Shown: positions 35,205 to 44,897, counted from the stretch's first letter. The stretch: 64,000 nt of DNA from Chitinophagales bacterium (GCA_030832085.1 JAURJU010000064.1:1-64000); one strand, 5' to 3'. The notes: a model not told the origin generated them from the letters alone. Made by a program: numbers and translations.

Positions 35205-36382
35205 AAACAAAACTGTCACGGCTCAGCCATTCACCCGTCATCGCCGCAGCCTTTCTGATGGCCACTTCAGCAATTGGGCCAGGCTTTCTCACCCAAACCG
35301 CTGTTTTCACCAATACCTTGCTGGCAAGCTTTGGCTTCGTGATCCTGATTTCAATCATTTTGGACATCGGTGCACAAATGAACATCTGGAAAATACTTGG
35401 TGCATCCGGATTGCATGCGCAGGAACTGGCCAACAAAGTCTTTCCCGGTGCAGGCTACTTTCTCACCCTCCTGATTGTGGTGGGAGGGCTGGCATTCAAT
35501 ACTGGAAATCTTGCAGGGGCAGGTCTGGGGCTGAATGTACTCACTGGTTGGCGTACAGAAACAGGAGCGGTAACCAGTGCAGCAATCGCTATCCTGATTT
35601 TTGTCAACAAGCAGTCGTTAAAGTGGATGGACATGTTTGCAAAGGCATTGGGGCTGGCGATGATCCTCCTGACCCTTTACGTGGTCTTTGTGGCTGCTCC
35701 GCCCATCGGAGATGCCATCCACAAGACCTTTGTTCCAGACAATATTGATGTTATCGCCATCATCACCCTGGTGGGCGGTACTGTTGGCGGGTATATCAGT
35801 TTTGCAGGGGCCCATCGCCTGATTGACGCAGGCCTGACCGGACCAGCACATACCAGGGAGGTGAGCCGCTCCGCCGTCTCGGCCATCCTGCTGGCCTCTG
35901 TCATGCGGATACTCCTTTTCCTGGCTGCATTGGGCGTGGTCTCAAAAGGGCTGTCCCTGGACAGCAGCAATCCTGCTGCATCTGTTTTTCAGTTGGCGGC
36001 AGGAAGGGTTGGTTACATGATATTTGGAATCGTCATGTGGAGTGCAGCCATCACCTCTGTGGTGGGATCCGCCTACACTTCCATCTCTTTTTTTCGCTCC
36101 TTTCATCCAATCTTTGAAAAAAATGAAAAGCCGATGCTGGTGGGTTTTGTGCTGATTGCATTGCTGGTATTCATCACCATAGGAAAGCCCGTGAAAACAC
36201 TGGTCGTGGTGGGCGCCTTGAACGGATGCATCCTCCCGGTGGCGCTGGGTCTGATCCTGCTGGCAGCATCCAACAAAAAAATAGTAGGGGAGTATAAGCA
36301 TCCCCTGTTCCTGAAAATATTTGGTCTTGTTGTAGTGCTCGCCACCTTGTACCTCAGTGTAAAAACAATCTCCGGTCTCTGA
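35201..36382 (+). CDS. Nramp-fold transporter lacking the canonical metal-site motifs
   Basis: 393 residues with about eleven membrane helices. The GPGFL at 26-30 in helix 1, and the helix spacing, place it in the Nramp family. Two hallmarks of metal transporters are absent. After GPGFL the DPGN motif is replaced by TQTAVFTN. In helix 6 the MPHN motif is replaced by VGGTVGGYISFAGAH. It therefore probably does not carry manganese or iron as MntH does. Its ATG overlaps the pxpA stop, and in Bacillus subtilis an Nramp homolog (ycsG) also sits beside the pxp genes. A substrate linked to 5-oxoproline is inferred from that. Confidence 0.85.
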   Translation: MKTKLSRLSHSPVIAAAFLMATSAIGPGFLTQTAVFTNTLLASFGFVILISIILDIGAQMNIWKILGASGLHAQELANKVFPGAGYFLTLLIVVGGLAFNTGNLAGAGLGLNVLTGWRTETGAVTSAAIAILIFVNKQSLKWMDMFAKALGLAMILLTLYVVFVAAPPIGDAIHKTFVPDNIDVIAIITLVGGTVGGYISFAGAHRLIDAGLTGPAHTREVSRSAVSAILLASVMRILLFLAALGVVSKGLSLDSSNPAASVFQLAAGRVGYMIFGIVMWSAAITSVVGSAYTSISFFRSFHPIFEKNEKPMLVGFVLIALLVFITIGKPVKTLVVVGALNGCILPVALGLILLAASNKKIVGEYKHPLFLKIFGLVVVLATLYLSVKTISGL

Positions 36383-36415
36383 TGCATCCTCCATCATGTT
36401 TAGGATGGATGTATC
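36381..36415. terminator. Hairpin between convergent transporter and helicase genes
   Basis: GATGCATCC (36381-36389) pairs with GGATGTATC (36407-36415), with three further inner pairs after a bulge. It starts in the stop codon of the transporter gene and ends three bases from the helicase stop. There is no T-run, so termination efficiency is unclear. Confidence 0.4.
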
Positions 36416-36417
36416 GG

Positions 36418-39400
36418 TTAGCTGAAGAGGTATTCCACATCCTCTCTTGACAGCGTTTTCACAAAACCATCGTCATCAGACACAAGGTCTTTTGCAAGGG
36501 CGCGCTTTTTGTCTTGGAGCTGCAGGATTTTGTCTTCAATGGTGTCCTTGCAGATCATGCGGTAAGCAAAAATGTTCTTGGTTTGTCCGATACGGTGTGT
36601 ACGGTCAATCGCCTGTTGTTCAACTGCTGGATTCCACCAGGGGTCAACTATGTACACATAGTCTGCTGCAGTAAGGTTGAGGCCCACACCACCCGCCTTG
36701 AGCGAAATCAGGAACACGCGCACCTCGTCGTCCTTTTGGAAACGCTGGATTGCTTTTTCCCTGTCAACCGCAGAGGTACTTCCATCAAAATACTCAAATT
36801 TTACCCCCAGTGCAGTAAGTTTTTCCCTGATCAATCCCAGCATGCCGAGGAACTGGGAAAATACCAGTGCCTTGTGGTTGCCAATGTTTTCAGTGATCTC
36901 CCTGGACAATTCATCCAGCTTGACCGATGCGTTCGGCATCTGTTCGTTCTCGTTCATGATGGCAGGTGAATCACAGATCTGGCGAAGCTTCATCAAGCCC
37001 TGCAAGATGGTCAGCTGTGATTTTTGGATGCCCTGTTCCTTGATCACACCCAGGATCTTGTCGCGGTAATCGTTCCTGTATGCATCGTAAATGTTGCGCT
37101 GCTCCTCTTCCATTTCACAGAACAGGATGGTCTCTGTCTTTTCGGGAAGGTCTTTTGCCACCTGCTCCTTGGTGCGCCTGAGGATAAAGGGGAAAAGCAG
37201 TTTTTTCAAGTGTTCCTTGTGTTCCTTTTCACCAAACTTGTCGATGGGTGTTGCAAACTCATTCCTGAAATATTCTACGCTGCCGAGCATGCCCGGATTC
37301 AGGAAGTTCATCTGCGCATAGATATCGAAGGTATTGTTCTGCAGCGGGGTACCGCTCATGCAAAGCCTGTTTTTTGCATTCAGCAAACAGGCTGCCTTGG
37401 TTACCTTGCTTTGCGGATTCTTGATGGCCTGTGATTCATCCAAAACGATATAATCAAAATTGGTTTCAAGCATGAACTTGATATCACTCCTGAGTGTCCC
37501 GTAGGTGGTGATGACCACATCATGTTCTTCAAATATTTTTTTATCGCGGATTCTTTCGCCACCATGGTGGATGCGATAGGTTAAATTCGGTGTGAACTTC
37601 CTGATCTCATTCTCCCAGTTGAACATCAGTGTTGTCGGACATACCACGATGGCCGTCATGGTCTTGTTGTTTTCGCGGTACAACTGTAGGGAAGAAAGTG
37701 CCTGGATGGTTTTACCAAGACCCATGTCATCGGCCAGAATACCTCCCCAGCCCACTTCCGTGAGGTAGTTGAGCCAGTGATAACCCGCCACCTGGTATGG
37801 ACGAAGAATTTCTGCGAGTTGCTTCGGCGGATCAATCTCATTGATCCTGTTGAACGACCTGAGCCTTTCGTACTTTTCTTCCAGCTTAATCATCACCTCG
37901 GTTTCATCGATGTTGTTGTAGAGTTCATCAATGACACTGAGGTGGTATTTCGAAAGCCTGAGTTGGTCTGTTTTTCCTTCGCCAACACGGAAGAGCAGCG
38001 AATATTTTTTAAGCCACTCATCGGGCAGGATACCCAGCGTACCATCGTTCAACTGAACAATCTGCTGCTTGTTGTTGAGCGCGCGCTTGATTTCTTCGAT
38101 GGATACCTTTTGGTCTCCAAAAATAATTTCCACTTTTGCATCGAACCAATCCACCCCATTGCTGATCTGGATCCTTGTCTGTGGTTTTGCAGTATTGAAA
38201 CGGTAGTTTTTCAAGACCTCAAAGCCAACAACAGGAACTTGGTATTCTTTCATCGCATCCACAAAAAGAAAGAACCAGTTGTTCTTGAGCACCTCAGTAC
38301 CCCTGAGCACCAGGTTGAAACTGTTTTCTGTTGGGATGAAATTGGAATGCAGCGAAGCAAGTTGCCTGACAAATTCCCTTTCCTTTTCCAGGTCTCTTCT
38401 GATCATCTTGATCTTGCCATTTTCTGGCAGGAAAATGGTTTCCTTGTCGGAATATTTCACTTCATATCCCTGATACAGAAACATGGGTGTGAAAACGAGG
38501 TATTCATTCTTTTCCTGCAGTTGCAGCCTGGTTTCCGGTTCACCATTGAAAAGTTCTGTCATCAATGACTTGTCAAAATCAACCTTGTATTTTCTTGCAA
38601 ATGGCAGCACTTCCCTTTCAAGGAATTCAGGCCATTGTGAAAGTGCAACTTTTCTGTTTCTTTCCGGAAGGAATGCTGTGATGGCTTCAAGGTCTTCCAA
38701 AGAATTCCAGCAGTAGAACTTGTCGTTGAACAGCGCCACCAATGAGGAAGACCATTCGTTGGCAGAGAGTTCAATGTCCCACTCCTCAACATATGCCACG
38801 GGCGTAATGGTGGCCTGTTTCTTTTCAAGCGCCACCTGCAAACCGGGCCTCATCTTTCCGCTTCCAATGCCAGATTTGACCAGGTTGGCAGTGGTGAAAG
38901 GCTTTCCAGGAGAGAGTTTCATGAACAAGGTGCGGTCTGCATTGTCTGCAAACATCTTGACAATTTTGGGGTGCAGATACTCATCCATCAACAATGTTGT
39001 TTCCGCGGGAAGCCCCTCCTCTTCAGAGTAAATGATGTTTTCCCAGATGCCAGAGAAAGGGGAGTTCCTGCTTACATATTTATCGATTTCAGCACGCTGC
39101 AATTTTCTCACCGCATTCATCAGGGTGATGTCTTCCGGCACCAAATCTGTGGTGGGTACATATTTGGAAAGGTCAATGTGCTCAACTTTTCCCAAGAACT
39201 CCATGTTTTCCTGGTCAAACTCACCGCTGACCAGCTCAACGTTGAAACCCGGATATTTTCCAGGCGTTTCTATGAACACCACACCAATCCTTTGGGATGA
39301 AAACACGGGCTCAGTCACAGCATTGACCACCTCAGCCTTTTCCTCTTTTCGTTGAACCACGGATTTTTCTTCCGGAACAGGCATGGTTACCCGCTTCACC

Positions 39401-40179
39401 GTAGGATCAAGGACCCTCAAGAAAGGCTTGCCATCCTTATAGGTAAATTCAAATTTCTTCTGCCAATCGGGCTCATTCATGCTGTAGCCATAAATACCAA
39501 GCAACTTGTTCTTTTCTTTGTCCCAGTTGCGAATCGTATCAAAATACAGGTTGCCAAAGGCATTCAAGAGCTGAAGGAACAGCGCAGTCTTGTGCACACA
39601 AAGCGGATGGTTTTCCTCCGTGCACTTGCAAGATGTATCGAAATTGCGCTCCTCGTTTCTTTGGATGACCATGGGAAATGCTTCTCCATTGATCTCAATC
39701 ATGGCTTCCACCCGCTCATCTTTTGCGCTGGTAATTGTGGCTTTTGTAGATCGAAGAATCACTTCTGCCTTTTCGCAAACTTCCTGTGTGGCCAGCATGC
39801 GAATGGTGCGCAGCTCGATTTGTTTCATCTTGATGACTGTATGCCGCTGGTCGTATTTGATGGCATTGTCGCCAATCATGTTCTTGTCTACCAGATCCTG
39901 CAGTTGCAACAATGCAGCGGCCTCGTGTCTGCAGATGTCACCAAGGTTGTAAGGGCAGGAACAGCGCAATGCCATGGCACGCGGATCCTTGTATTTCTGT
40001 ACATGAACCTTGTAAAAGGTACTGTAGTTGTCGTCTTTGACCCTGAAACTTACTGCACCGAGCAGGTCGTCGTATTCAATGAATTCAACGTATCCTATCG
40101 CATGAATTTTTTTCCCGCGACGGATGACTTCATCCGTTCCATTGTTGTAAATGAATTTCAGTAAATGCGATAATGACAT
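36418..40179 (-). CDS. SNF2-family helicase with two SWIM zinc-binding motifs
   Basis: 1253 residues. The N-terminus holds two zinc-binding motifs of the SWIM type with identical spacing, CxC-x7-CxH: C73/C75/C83/H85 and C184/C186/C194/H196. A long middle region (about 210-780) has no clear match. The SNF2 ATPase occupies about 790-1250: LADDMGLGKTIQAL (Walker A), VVCPTTL, YGTLRSD, DESQAIKN (motif II), MSGTPLQNN, LKAGGVGLNLTAADYVY and DRTHRIGQ. Such proteins translocate on double-stranded DNA; bacterial members relate to RapA and to recombination helpers. It is a stand-alone gene with a 150-base leader. Confidence 0.92.
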   Translation of the reverse strand: MSLSHLLKFIYNNGTDEVIRRGKKIHAIGYVEFIEYDDLLGAVSFRVKDDNYSTFYKVHVQKYKDPRAMALRCSCPYNLGDICRHEAAALLQLQDLVDKNMIGDNAIKYDQRHTVIKMKQIELRTIRMLATQEVCEKAEVILRSTKATITSAKDERVEAMIEINGEAFPMVIQRNEERNFDTSCKCTEENHPLCVHKTALFLQLLNAFGNLYFDTIRNWDKEKNKLLGIYGYSMNEPDWQKKFEFTYKDGKPFLRVLDPTVKRVTMPVPEEKSVVQRKEEKAEVVNAVTEPVFSSQRIGVVFIETPGKYPGFNVELVSGEFDQENMEFLGKVEHIDLSKYVPTTDLVPEDITLMNAVRKLQRAEIDKYVSRNSPFSGIWENIIYSEEEGLPAETTLLMDEYLHPKIVKMFADNADRTLFMKLSPGKPFTTANLVKSGIGSGKMRPGLQVALEKKQATITPVAYVEEWDIELSANEWSSSLVALFNDKFYCWNSLEDLEAITAFLPERNRKVALSQWPEFLEREVLPFARKYKVDFDKSLMTELFNGEPETRLQLQEKNEYLVFTPMFLYQGYEVKYSDKETIFLPENGKIKMIRRDLEKEREFVRQLASLHSNFIPTENSFNLVLRGTEVLKNNWFFLFVDAMKEYQVPVVGFEVLKNYRFNTAKPQTRIQISNGVDWFDAKVEIIFGDQKVSIEEIKRALNNKQQIVQLNDGTLGILPDEWLKKYSLLFRVGEGKTDQLRLSKYHLSVIDELYNNIDETEVMIKLEEKYERLRSFNRINEIDPPKQLAEILRPYQVAGYHWLNYLTEVGWGGILADDMGLGKTIQALSSLQLYRENNKTMTAIVVCPTTLMFNWENEIRKFTPNLTYRIHHGGERIRDKKIFEEHDVVITTYGTLRSDIKFMLETNFDYIVLDESQAIKNPQSKVTKAACLLNAKNRLCMSGTPLQNNTFDIYAQMNFLNPGMLGSVEYFRNEFATPIDKFGEKEHKEHLKKLLFPFILRRTKEQVAKDLPEKTETILFCEMEEEQRNIYDAYRNDYRDKILGVIKEQGIQKSQLTILQGLMKLRQICDSPAIMNENEQMPNASVKLDELSREITENIGNHKALVFSQFLGMLGLIREKLTALGVKFEYFDGSTSAVDREKAIQRFQKDDEVRVFLISLKAGGVGLNLTAADYVYIVDPWWNPAVEQQAIDRTHRIGQTKNIFAYRMICKDTIEDKILQLQDKKRALAKDLVSDDDGFVKTLSREDVEYLFS

Positions 40180-40330
40180 GAACGGTAAAGGTTAATCTGC
40201 GAATTTAATGCAAAAGAACCCTATTCTTATCGGTTGTGAACTATAAATTAGAAAGCCCGAAAAACAAGAAAAATATGGTGAAAATTCCGTAAATTTGCGC
40301 CTTTTTTCATGCTCCTCATGGAGCCATGGG

Positions 40331-41065
40331 TCATCCTTCTAGGACCAACCTGTCGCCCCTGAAAACGGGAAGCACATTGGCCACATCAGCAGAAAGACAA
40401 TAGCGAATATCTTTTTCCAGACCATAGTTCATCAGGCGATGGTAGTGTGTTGCGCCGCGGCGTTCCATGAAACCGAACCTGTCCTCGCCGGCTTCCAAAA
40501 AAAGGCTTTCCGCCATTTTGGTTGCATCGCAATGCATGTCAAAACATGACTTGATCCTGTTGATGACAGCACCAGCAAACATGGTGTCTTCCATGTTGAT
40601 CCTGTCTTTCCAGGCAGAACAACCAAGCAATACATCCTTCCCCGATGCAATCAAATGATCACATACTGCAGAAAGGTTGGGAAAAGACCCGGTAATGATT
40701 TCAGGCGCTCCACTGTCAAGCGCCATGTGCAAGAGCTTGGTTCCATTGGTGGTGGTCAACACCAATAATTTGTTCTCAATAAATGACCTGGGATATTCAA
40801 ATGGTGAATTGCCGTGTTTCAATCCTTCAGCAACCCTGCCATCTCGTTCTCCGGCAGTGATGCCGTTGAGTTCTGCGCCCAACTCAATGCAACGTGGAAC
40901 AGTAGCCACCGGTACTACAGCCTCGGCGCCGTTGTACAATGCAGTTGCAATGGTGGATGTGGCCCTCAATACATCGATGATCACCACAACACTGTTGCTG
41001 ATGTCATAAAGGTTCAACAAGGCCGGCGATAAAGATGTGAAAAGCTTTCTCTGTTGCGCGCCCAT
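40331..41065 (-). CDS. comB: 2-phosphosulfolactate phosphatase family protein (ComB)
   Basis: 244 residues from the ATG at 41065. Family blocks: VVIIDVLRATSTIATALYNGAEAV, NSPFEY, LTTTNGT, and LLGCSAWKDRINMEDTMFAGAVI. ComB removes phosphate from 2-phosphosulfolactate in coenzyme M synthesis in methanogens. No other sulfolactate gene is nearby and this lineage is not known to make coenzyme M, so the real substrate may be another phosphosulfonate or a different phosphate. It begins five bases after the gcvT stop, in the same transcript. Confidence 0.85.
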   Translation of the reverse strand: MGAQQRKLFTSLSPALLNLYDISNSVVVIIDVLRATSTIATALYNGAEAVVPVATVPRCIELGAELNGITAGERDGRVAEGLKHGNSPFEYPRSFIENKLLVLTTTNGTKLLHMALDSGAPEIITGSFPNLSAVCDHLIASGKDVLLGCSAWKDRINMEDTMFAGAVINRIKSCFDMHCDATKMAESLFLEAGEDRFGFMERRGATHYHRLMNYGLEKDIRYCLSADVANVLPVFRGDRLVLEG

Positions 41066-41070
41066 CAAGC

Positions 41071-42159
41071 TTATTTTACAAATGGAAGCTGAACCACAAC
41101 TGCCTTGATCTGCTTGTCGCGGATATCAACAAAAATTTCAGTGCCAACGGCAGCAAATTCAGCAAGCACATAACCCATGCCGATGCCTTTGTTGAGTGTG
41201 GGAGATTGTGTACCTGAGGTAACACGACCAAGCAGGTTTCCTTCGGCATCCCTGATCATGTAATCATGGCGCGGGATTCCGCGTTCAATCATTTCAAAAC
41301 CCACCAGCTTTTTTTCAACACCCGTTTCCTTTTGTTTTTTCAGGAAAGTTGAGGAAGTGAAGTCTTTTGTAAATTTTGTGATCCATCCCAGCCCGGCCTC
41401 CAGTGGCGTAGAATAGTCATCTATATCGTTTCCATAAAGGCAATATCCTTTTTCCAACCGCAAGGTATCGCGCGCACCCAAGCCCACGGGCTTTATGCCT
41501 GCTGTCGCTCCGGCTTCAAAAATCGCATTCCAAATTTTGACGGCATTGTCTCCCTCGTTCTCAAAATAAATCTCAACACCACCCGCACCGGTGTAGCCGG
41601 TTGCACTCACCAATACATTTTCAACGCCGGCAAATTTGCCCTTTGAAAAGGTATAGTATTTCATGTTGAGGATGTCCATCTCGGTGAGGGGCTGCAATAT
41701 TTTCGTGGCATTGGGACCTTGAATGGCCAAGAGGCAGGTCTTGTCGGAAATGTTGTGCATTTCAACCTTCCCCTGATTGAATTCCTGAATCCAATCCCAG
41801 TCTTTTTTGATGTTGGAAGCATTCACCACCAACATATAGACCTTGTTTTGTTCTACACAATAGACCAACATGTCATCAACAATTCCCCCGTTTTGGTTGA
41901 GGATGCAGCTGTACTGGGCCTGTCCATTGATGAGTTTTGAAGCATCATTGGAGCTGATCTGCTGAATCAGTGCCAAGGCATTCTCACCCTTCAGGATGAA
42001 CTCACCCATATGGCTTACATCAAATACACCCACATTGTTGCGCACCGCATGGTGCTCGTCATTGATGCCGGTATAGGAGATGGGCATGTTGTATCCCGCG
42101 AACTCGGCCATTTTTGCGCCAAGGGCCTGATGAAGATGGGTGAAGGGAGTCGATTTCAT
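41071..42159 (-). CDS. gcvT: Glycine cleavage system aminomethyltransferase (T protein)
   Basis: 362 residues, the normal length for GcvT, which transfers the methylene unit from lipoyl-bound aminomethyl to tetrahydrofolate and releases ammonia. Visible blocks: [27 protein letters not shown], the folate-binding [16 protein letters not shown], and [16 protein letters not shown] with [22 protein letters not shown]. The gene lies 16 bases after the PspC gene on the same strand. The partner genes gcvP and gcvH are not in the window. Confidence 0.96.
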   Translation of the reverse strand: MKSTPFTHLHQALGAKMAEFAGYNMPISYTGINDEHHAVRNNVGVFDVSHMGEFILKGENALALIQQISSNDASKLINGQAQYSCILNQNGGIVDDMLVYCVEQNKVYMLVVNASNIKKDWDWIQEFNQGKVEMHNISDKTCLLAIQGPNATKILQPLTEMDILNMKYYTFSKGKFAGVENVLVSATGYTGAGGVEIYFENEGDNAVKIWNAIFEAGATAGIKPVGLGARDTLRLEKGYCLYGNDIDDYSTPLEAGLGWITKFTKDFTSSTFLKKQKETGVEKKLVGFEMIERGIPRHDYMIRDAEGNLLGRVTSGTQSPTLNKGIGMGYVLAEFAAVGTEIFVDIRDKQIKAVVVQLPFVK

Positions 42160-42175
42160 GGGGGCAAAGATAATT

Positions 42176-44341
42176 CTATCTCCCCATCTTCAACAAATTC
42201 ATGGCGCCAAAGAAAAATCTTGCCCTAGGGGATGAAACACCAGCCGCATCCGCATCCTCCTCATCAGCCATGGCGGTGGTATTGATCTTGACATTGACTG
42301 TGGTATCTCCGTTTTTGATCTTCATGTCCATCTCTTCAATCTTGTTGTTTTCTTTTTCAATTTCTTCTTTCATTTGCTGGATCTTGTCCATCAGCTCCCT
42401 CTTATCGGAATCACCTTCATCCTTGAACTTCTTTTCAATACCAGTTTCTTTCATGATGTACCAAACCCCGTTTGTCCAGATATTGTCTTCATCATCATCA
42501 TCTACATTGATGGACAAACCATTTGCACCACCCCTGACGGAATACCAGTTTAAGTAATGGGCCTTTTCGTCCACATAAATTTCCTTGCCAACAGGCACTT
42601 CAATTTTCACGATCACCTGCTGGTTGTGAAACTTGTTTTGGGTAGTGATGGGAAAAGCACTTGGAATACTGAGGATGCTGTCGTATTGTTCAACCGCATA
42701 GGATATTTGCTCAGCGATGATTTCAGCATTCCTGGGTGAGGAAGACCTTGCACGCTTGATGAGCGTAACATGGAAACTGTCATCCCGGCTTTTCTCCAGT
42801 TTGATGCGGATGTTCTTGAGCAACAAGCTGTCCTCATTTACTGAAAGCATTACATCGGATGACCTGTAGCGATCCTGGTCATCATTGTCTTCCCAATCCA
42901 AATCCAGGGGATAGTACTTTCCTTCGGGATCCTTAAACTCCACTTTCAACCTGCCTGAAGATGGTTGAACAATGTCAATGGCTGAGGAAATTTGGCCCGG
43001 GCGTTTGAATTCTTTTGAAACGGTAGCCACCAACATGACCAGCGAAACCCAGCCGAGTGCCCAGAGTACGCCAAAGGTCAATGCGATATAAGGACTTTTG
43101 AATGTTGATCCAGCAATCCTTCTGACCAGCCATTGCACCAATGCAACGATGGGAACAGCAACAAAGAGAATGAGGGTTGCCCAGGCATAGGTCTGGATCT
43201 GGGAGCTGTTCACTGCATAATCCTTGAGCGGAAGGAGCATGTTGAATCCCGCAAACAAGGCCACCAACCCTGCAATCATTCCTATGGCAATCACACCCAA
43301 AAAGAAGAAAATAAAAAACTTGATTACTCCAACGATAAACCTCCCAAAGCCTCCTCCAGTGCGCCTTATGGCAGGTCCTGCCTCGCCTGCAAAACGCTGG
43401 GCGGTGTCTTTTGCTTCCTGACCAAACTCATTGGCCTTTGTTGAAAAGTCCTGTTTCCATTTGCTGGCATTCTCTGTAAAATTTTTCTTCACTCCCTGCA
43501 TTTCATCCTGCACCTTGTTTTTGATGGATTCAAGATCCACCTTCTTGCCCTTCATTTCCAACTTCTCTGAAGCGGTTACCGCCTTGGGAACAACGATCCA
43601 CAGGATCAGGTATATCAGGAACCAGGTTCCAAAAGGGAGGGTAAACGCCCCCCTGAAATGAACCCAATGAAACAGGCTTTCAAATGCTCCGAGGATAAAA
43701 GGCAGTGCAAAAATCAAGCGAGGGATCCAGACAGCAACATTAAAATACTGCGCAATGCCACTGGCCACACCGCCAAATACCTTCTGGTCTGCATCACGGT
43801 AAAGTTTTCTGGTAACAGCAGTATGGTTCATAAAGCGTTCTGGCAGAATTGCCCAAAGCACTATATAAAATACCAGGCCAAATCCAAATGATCCTACGGC
43901 CAGCATGGCAAACAAGACACGCACAATGGTCGTATCAATCCTCAAATATGCTCCGAGTCCGCTGCAAACACCGCCCAGTATTTTCTCGTTGCTGTTTCTG
44001 TACAGTGAGCCGCGGGGCTCGTTAGAGGAGGTTGAAGGAGTTGAAGCGGTTGAAGAATAATTGTCTTCAATGGTAACATCATCAAACTGCTCCGGTCTGC
44101 CAATGCTTGAAATGATGGCAGCAACATGGGCCTGGCTGATGAATGCAGACGGTCCGGATTTGAGTTTTTCGCTGAACAATTCTGCAATGCGGTTCTCGAT
44201 GTCATTGATGATTTCCTCTTTTCCTTCCTCGTTGGCAAAATGATTGCGGAGGCTTTCAATGTATTGTTTCAATTCTTCATATGCCGGTTCCTCAATGGGA
44301 ATTACCCGGCCCTGGAAATTGATATTGATTACTTTGTTCAT
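42176..44341 (-). CDS. PspC-domain membrane protein with two PspC modules
   Basis: 721 residues. The N-terminus (1-100) is soluble and begins [21 protein letters not shown]; its helical [13 protein letters not shown] segment is common in Bacteroidota PspC proteins. Two PspC domains follow (about 112-170, [16 protein letters not shown], and about 183-250, [16 protein letters not shown]). After them come a long helical spacer (260-325), further membrane helices (about 335-440) and a C-terminal DUF4097-like beta region ending in a coiled coil (about 660-690). PspC is a phage-shock membrane-stress factor. PadR is encoded immediately upstream and likely controls it. The linker before the first PspC domain carries a 9-base tandem repeat. 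Confidence 0.85.
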   Translation of the reverse strand: MNKVININFQGRVIPIEEPAYEELKQYIESLRNHFANEEGKEEIINDIENRIAELFSEKLKSGPSAFISQAHVAAIISSIGRPEQFDDVTIEDNYSSTASTPSTSSNEPRGSLYRNSNEKILGGVCSGLGAYLRIDTTIVRVLFAMLAVGSFGFGLVFYIVLWAILPERFMNHTAVTRKLYRDADQKVFGGVASGIAQYFNVAVWIPRLIFALPFILGAFESLFHWVHFRGAFTLPFGTWFLIYLILWIVVPKAVTASEKLEMKGKKVDLESIKNKVQDEMQGVKKNFTENASKWKQDFSTKANEFGQEAKDTAQRFAGEAGPAIRRTGGGFGRFIVGVIKFFIFFFLGVIAIGMIAGLVALFAGFNMLLPLKDYAVNSSQIQTYAWATLILFVAVPIVALVQWLVRRIAGSTFKSPYIALTFGVLWALGWVSLVMLVATVSKEFKRPGQISSAIDIVQPSSGRLKVEFKDPEGKYYPLDLDWEDNDDQDRYRSSDVMLSVNEDSLLLKNIRIKLEKSRDDSFHVTLIKRARSSSPRNAEIIAEQISYAVEQYDSILSIPSAFPITTQNKFHNQQVIVKIEVPVGKEIYVDEKAHYLNWYSVRGGANGLSINVDDDDEDNIWTNGVWYIMKETGIEKKFKDEGDSDKRELMDKIQQMKEEIEKENNKIEEMDMKIKNGDTTVNVKINTTAMADEEDADAAGVSSPRARFFFGAMNLLKMGR
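44031..44057. repeat. Tandem nonamer repeat in the PspC gene
   Basis: Three successive 9-base units GTTGAAGNN on the plus strand (GTTGAAGGA, GTTGAAGCG, GTTGAAGAA) lie inside the PspC reading frame. On the coding strand they encode part of a Ser/Thr/Pro-rich linker at about residues 95-104. The same unit recurs inside the neighbouring padR gene. Confidence 0.85.
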
Positions 44342-44384
44342 GGTAATAGATTGTACGTTAAGGTTGATGGATGTTGTTGAAGGA

Positions 44385-44445
44385 TTTACAATGATGGTGA
44401 AGCTTGATCATATTGAAGTTTTACAATGATGCTTAGACTTGATCA
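44385..44445. repeat. Imperfect 26-base direct repeat at the end of padR
   Basis: Two copies, 44385-44410 and 44420-44445, share TTTACAATGATG at one end and CTTGATCA at the other. The second covers the last codons and stop of padR; the first lies in the gap before the PspC gene, as if the padR end had been duplicated. Confidence 0.7.
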
Positions 44446-44897
44446 GTTGGGGGATGATTGTTTTCATCAGTTGAACTGATTTCGGTATCGATTGGTTGCT
44501 CAGGTTGCACTTGAACTTCCGTCTTGCCTTCAACCGCTTCAACCTTCCCCTCTTCAACCCCTTCAAGCTTTTTATTTCCAATTACCCGTTCAACAGAATC
44601 ACTCATTTCCCTCCAGGTGTTCTCCAGCTCCTTGTAAAAAGCTGCGCCCTTCTCCGTCAATGAAAAATACTTGCGGGGTGGCCCGCCGGAGCTTTCCACC
44701 CAACGGTAGGCAAGCAGGTCAGCATTCTTAAGTCTTGTGAGCAAGGGATAAAGTGTTCCCTCAAGAATATTGAGGTGGGCCTTTTTCATCTCTTCGATGA
44801 TATCACTGGGATAGGCCTCTTCGCGCTGGATGATGGACAGGATGCAGAATTCAAGCACCCCTTTCCGCATCTGACTTTGTGTATTTTCTATGTTCAT
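44433..44897 (-). CDS. PadR family transcriptional regulator
   Basis: 154 residues. Residues 1-95 are the PadR winged helix: RKGVLEFCILSIIQREEAYPSDIIEEMKKA, LEGTLYPLLTRLKNADLLAYRWVESSGGPPRKYFSLTEKG. PadR proteins are dimeric repressors that usually control a neighbouring membrane or stress gene. The last 50 residues are an acidic low-complexity tail (EGVEEGKVEAVEGKTEV) created partly by a 9-base repeat, and are probably disordered. A perfect palindrome over its own -33 box suggests autorepression. The PspC gene follows 91 bases downstream and is the likely second target. Confidence 0.92.
   Translation of the reverse strand: MNIENTQSQMRKGVLEFCILSIIQREEAYPSDIIEEMKKAHLNILEGTLYPLLTRLKNADLLAYRWVESSGGPPRKYFSLTEKGAAFYKELENTWREMSDSVERVIGNKKLEGVEEGKVEAVEGKTEVQVQPEQPIDTEISSTDENNHPPTDQV
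44528..44569. repeat. Tandem nonamer repeat in padR
   Basis: Four 9-base units of the form CTTCAACNN (last one CTTCAAGCT), interrupted once by six bases, lie inside the padR reading frame. This is the reverse complement of the GTTGAAGNN unit found in the PspC gene. They encode the acidic GVEEGKVEAVEG tail at about residues 110-123. Confidence 0.85.

Noticed and set aside
35201-36382. Annotation as manganese transporter MntH
   Set aside because: The DPGN and MPHN metal-site motifs are missing, so I keep only the Nramp-fold assignment.
37777-38568. Open plus-strand frames of 263-270 codons opposite the SNF2 helicase (also at 39352-40164)
   Set aside because: Antisense shadows of a gene with complete helicase motifs.
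40300-40331. Small hairpin (CATGCTCC with GGAGCCATG) after comB
   Set aside because: The T-run is on the wrong side for both directions of transcription that would need it.
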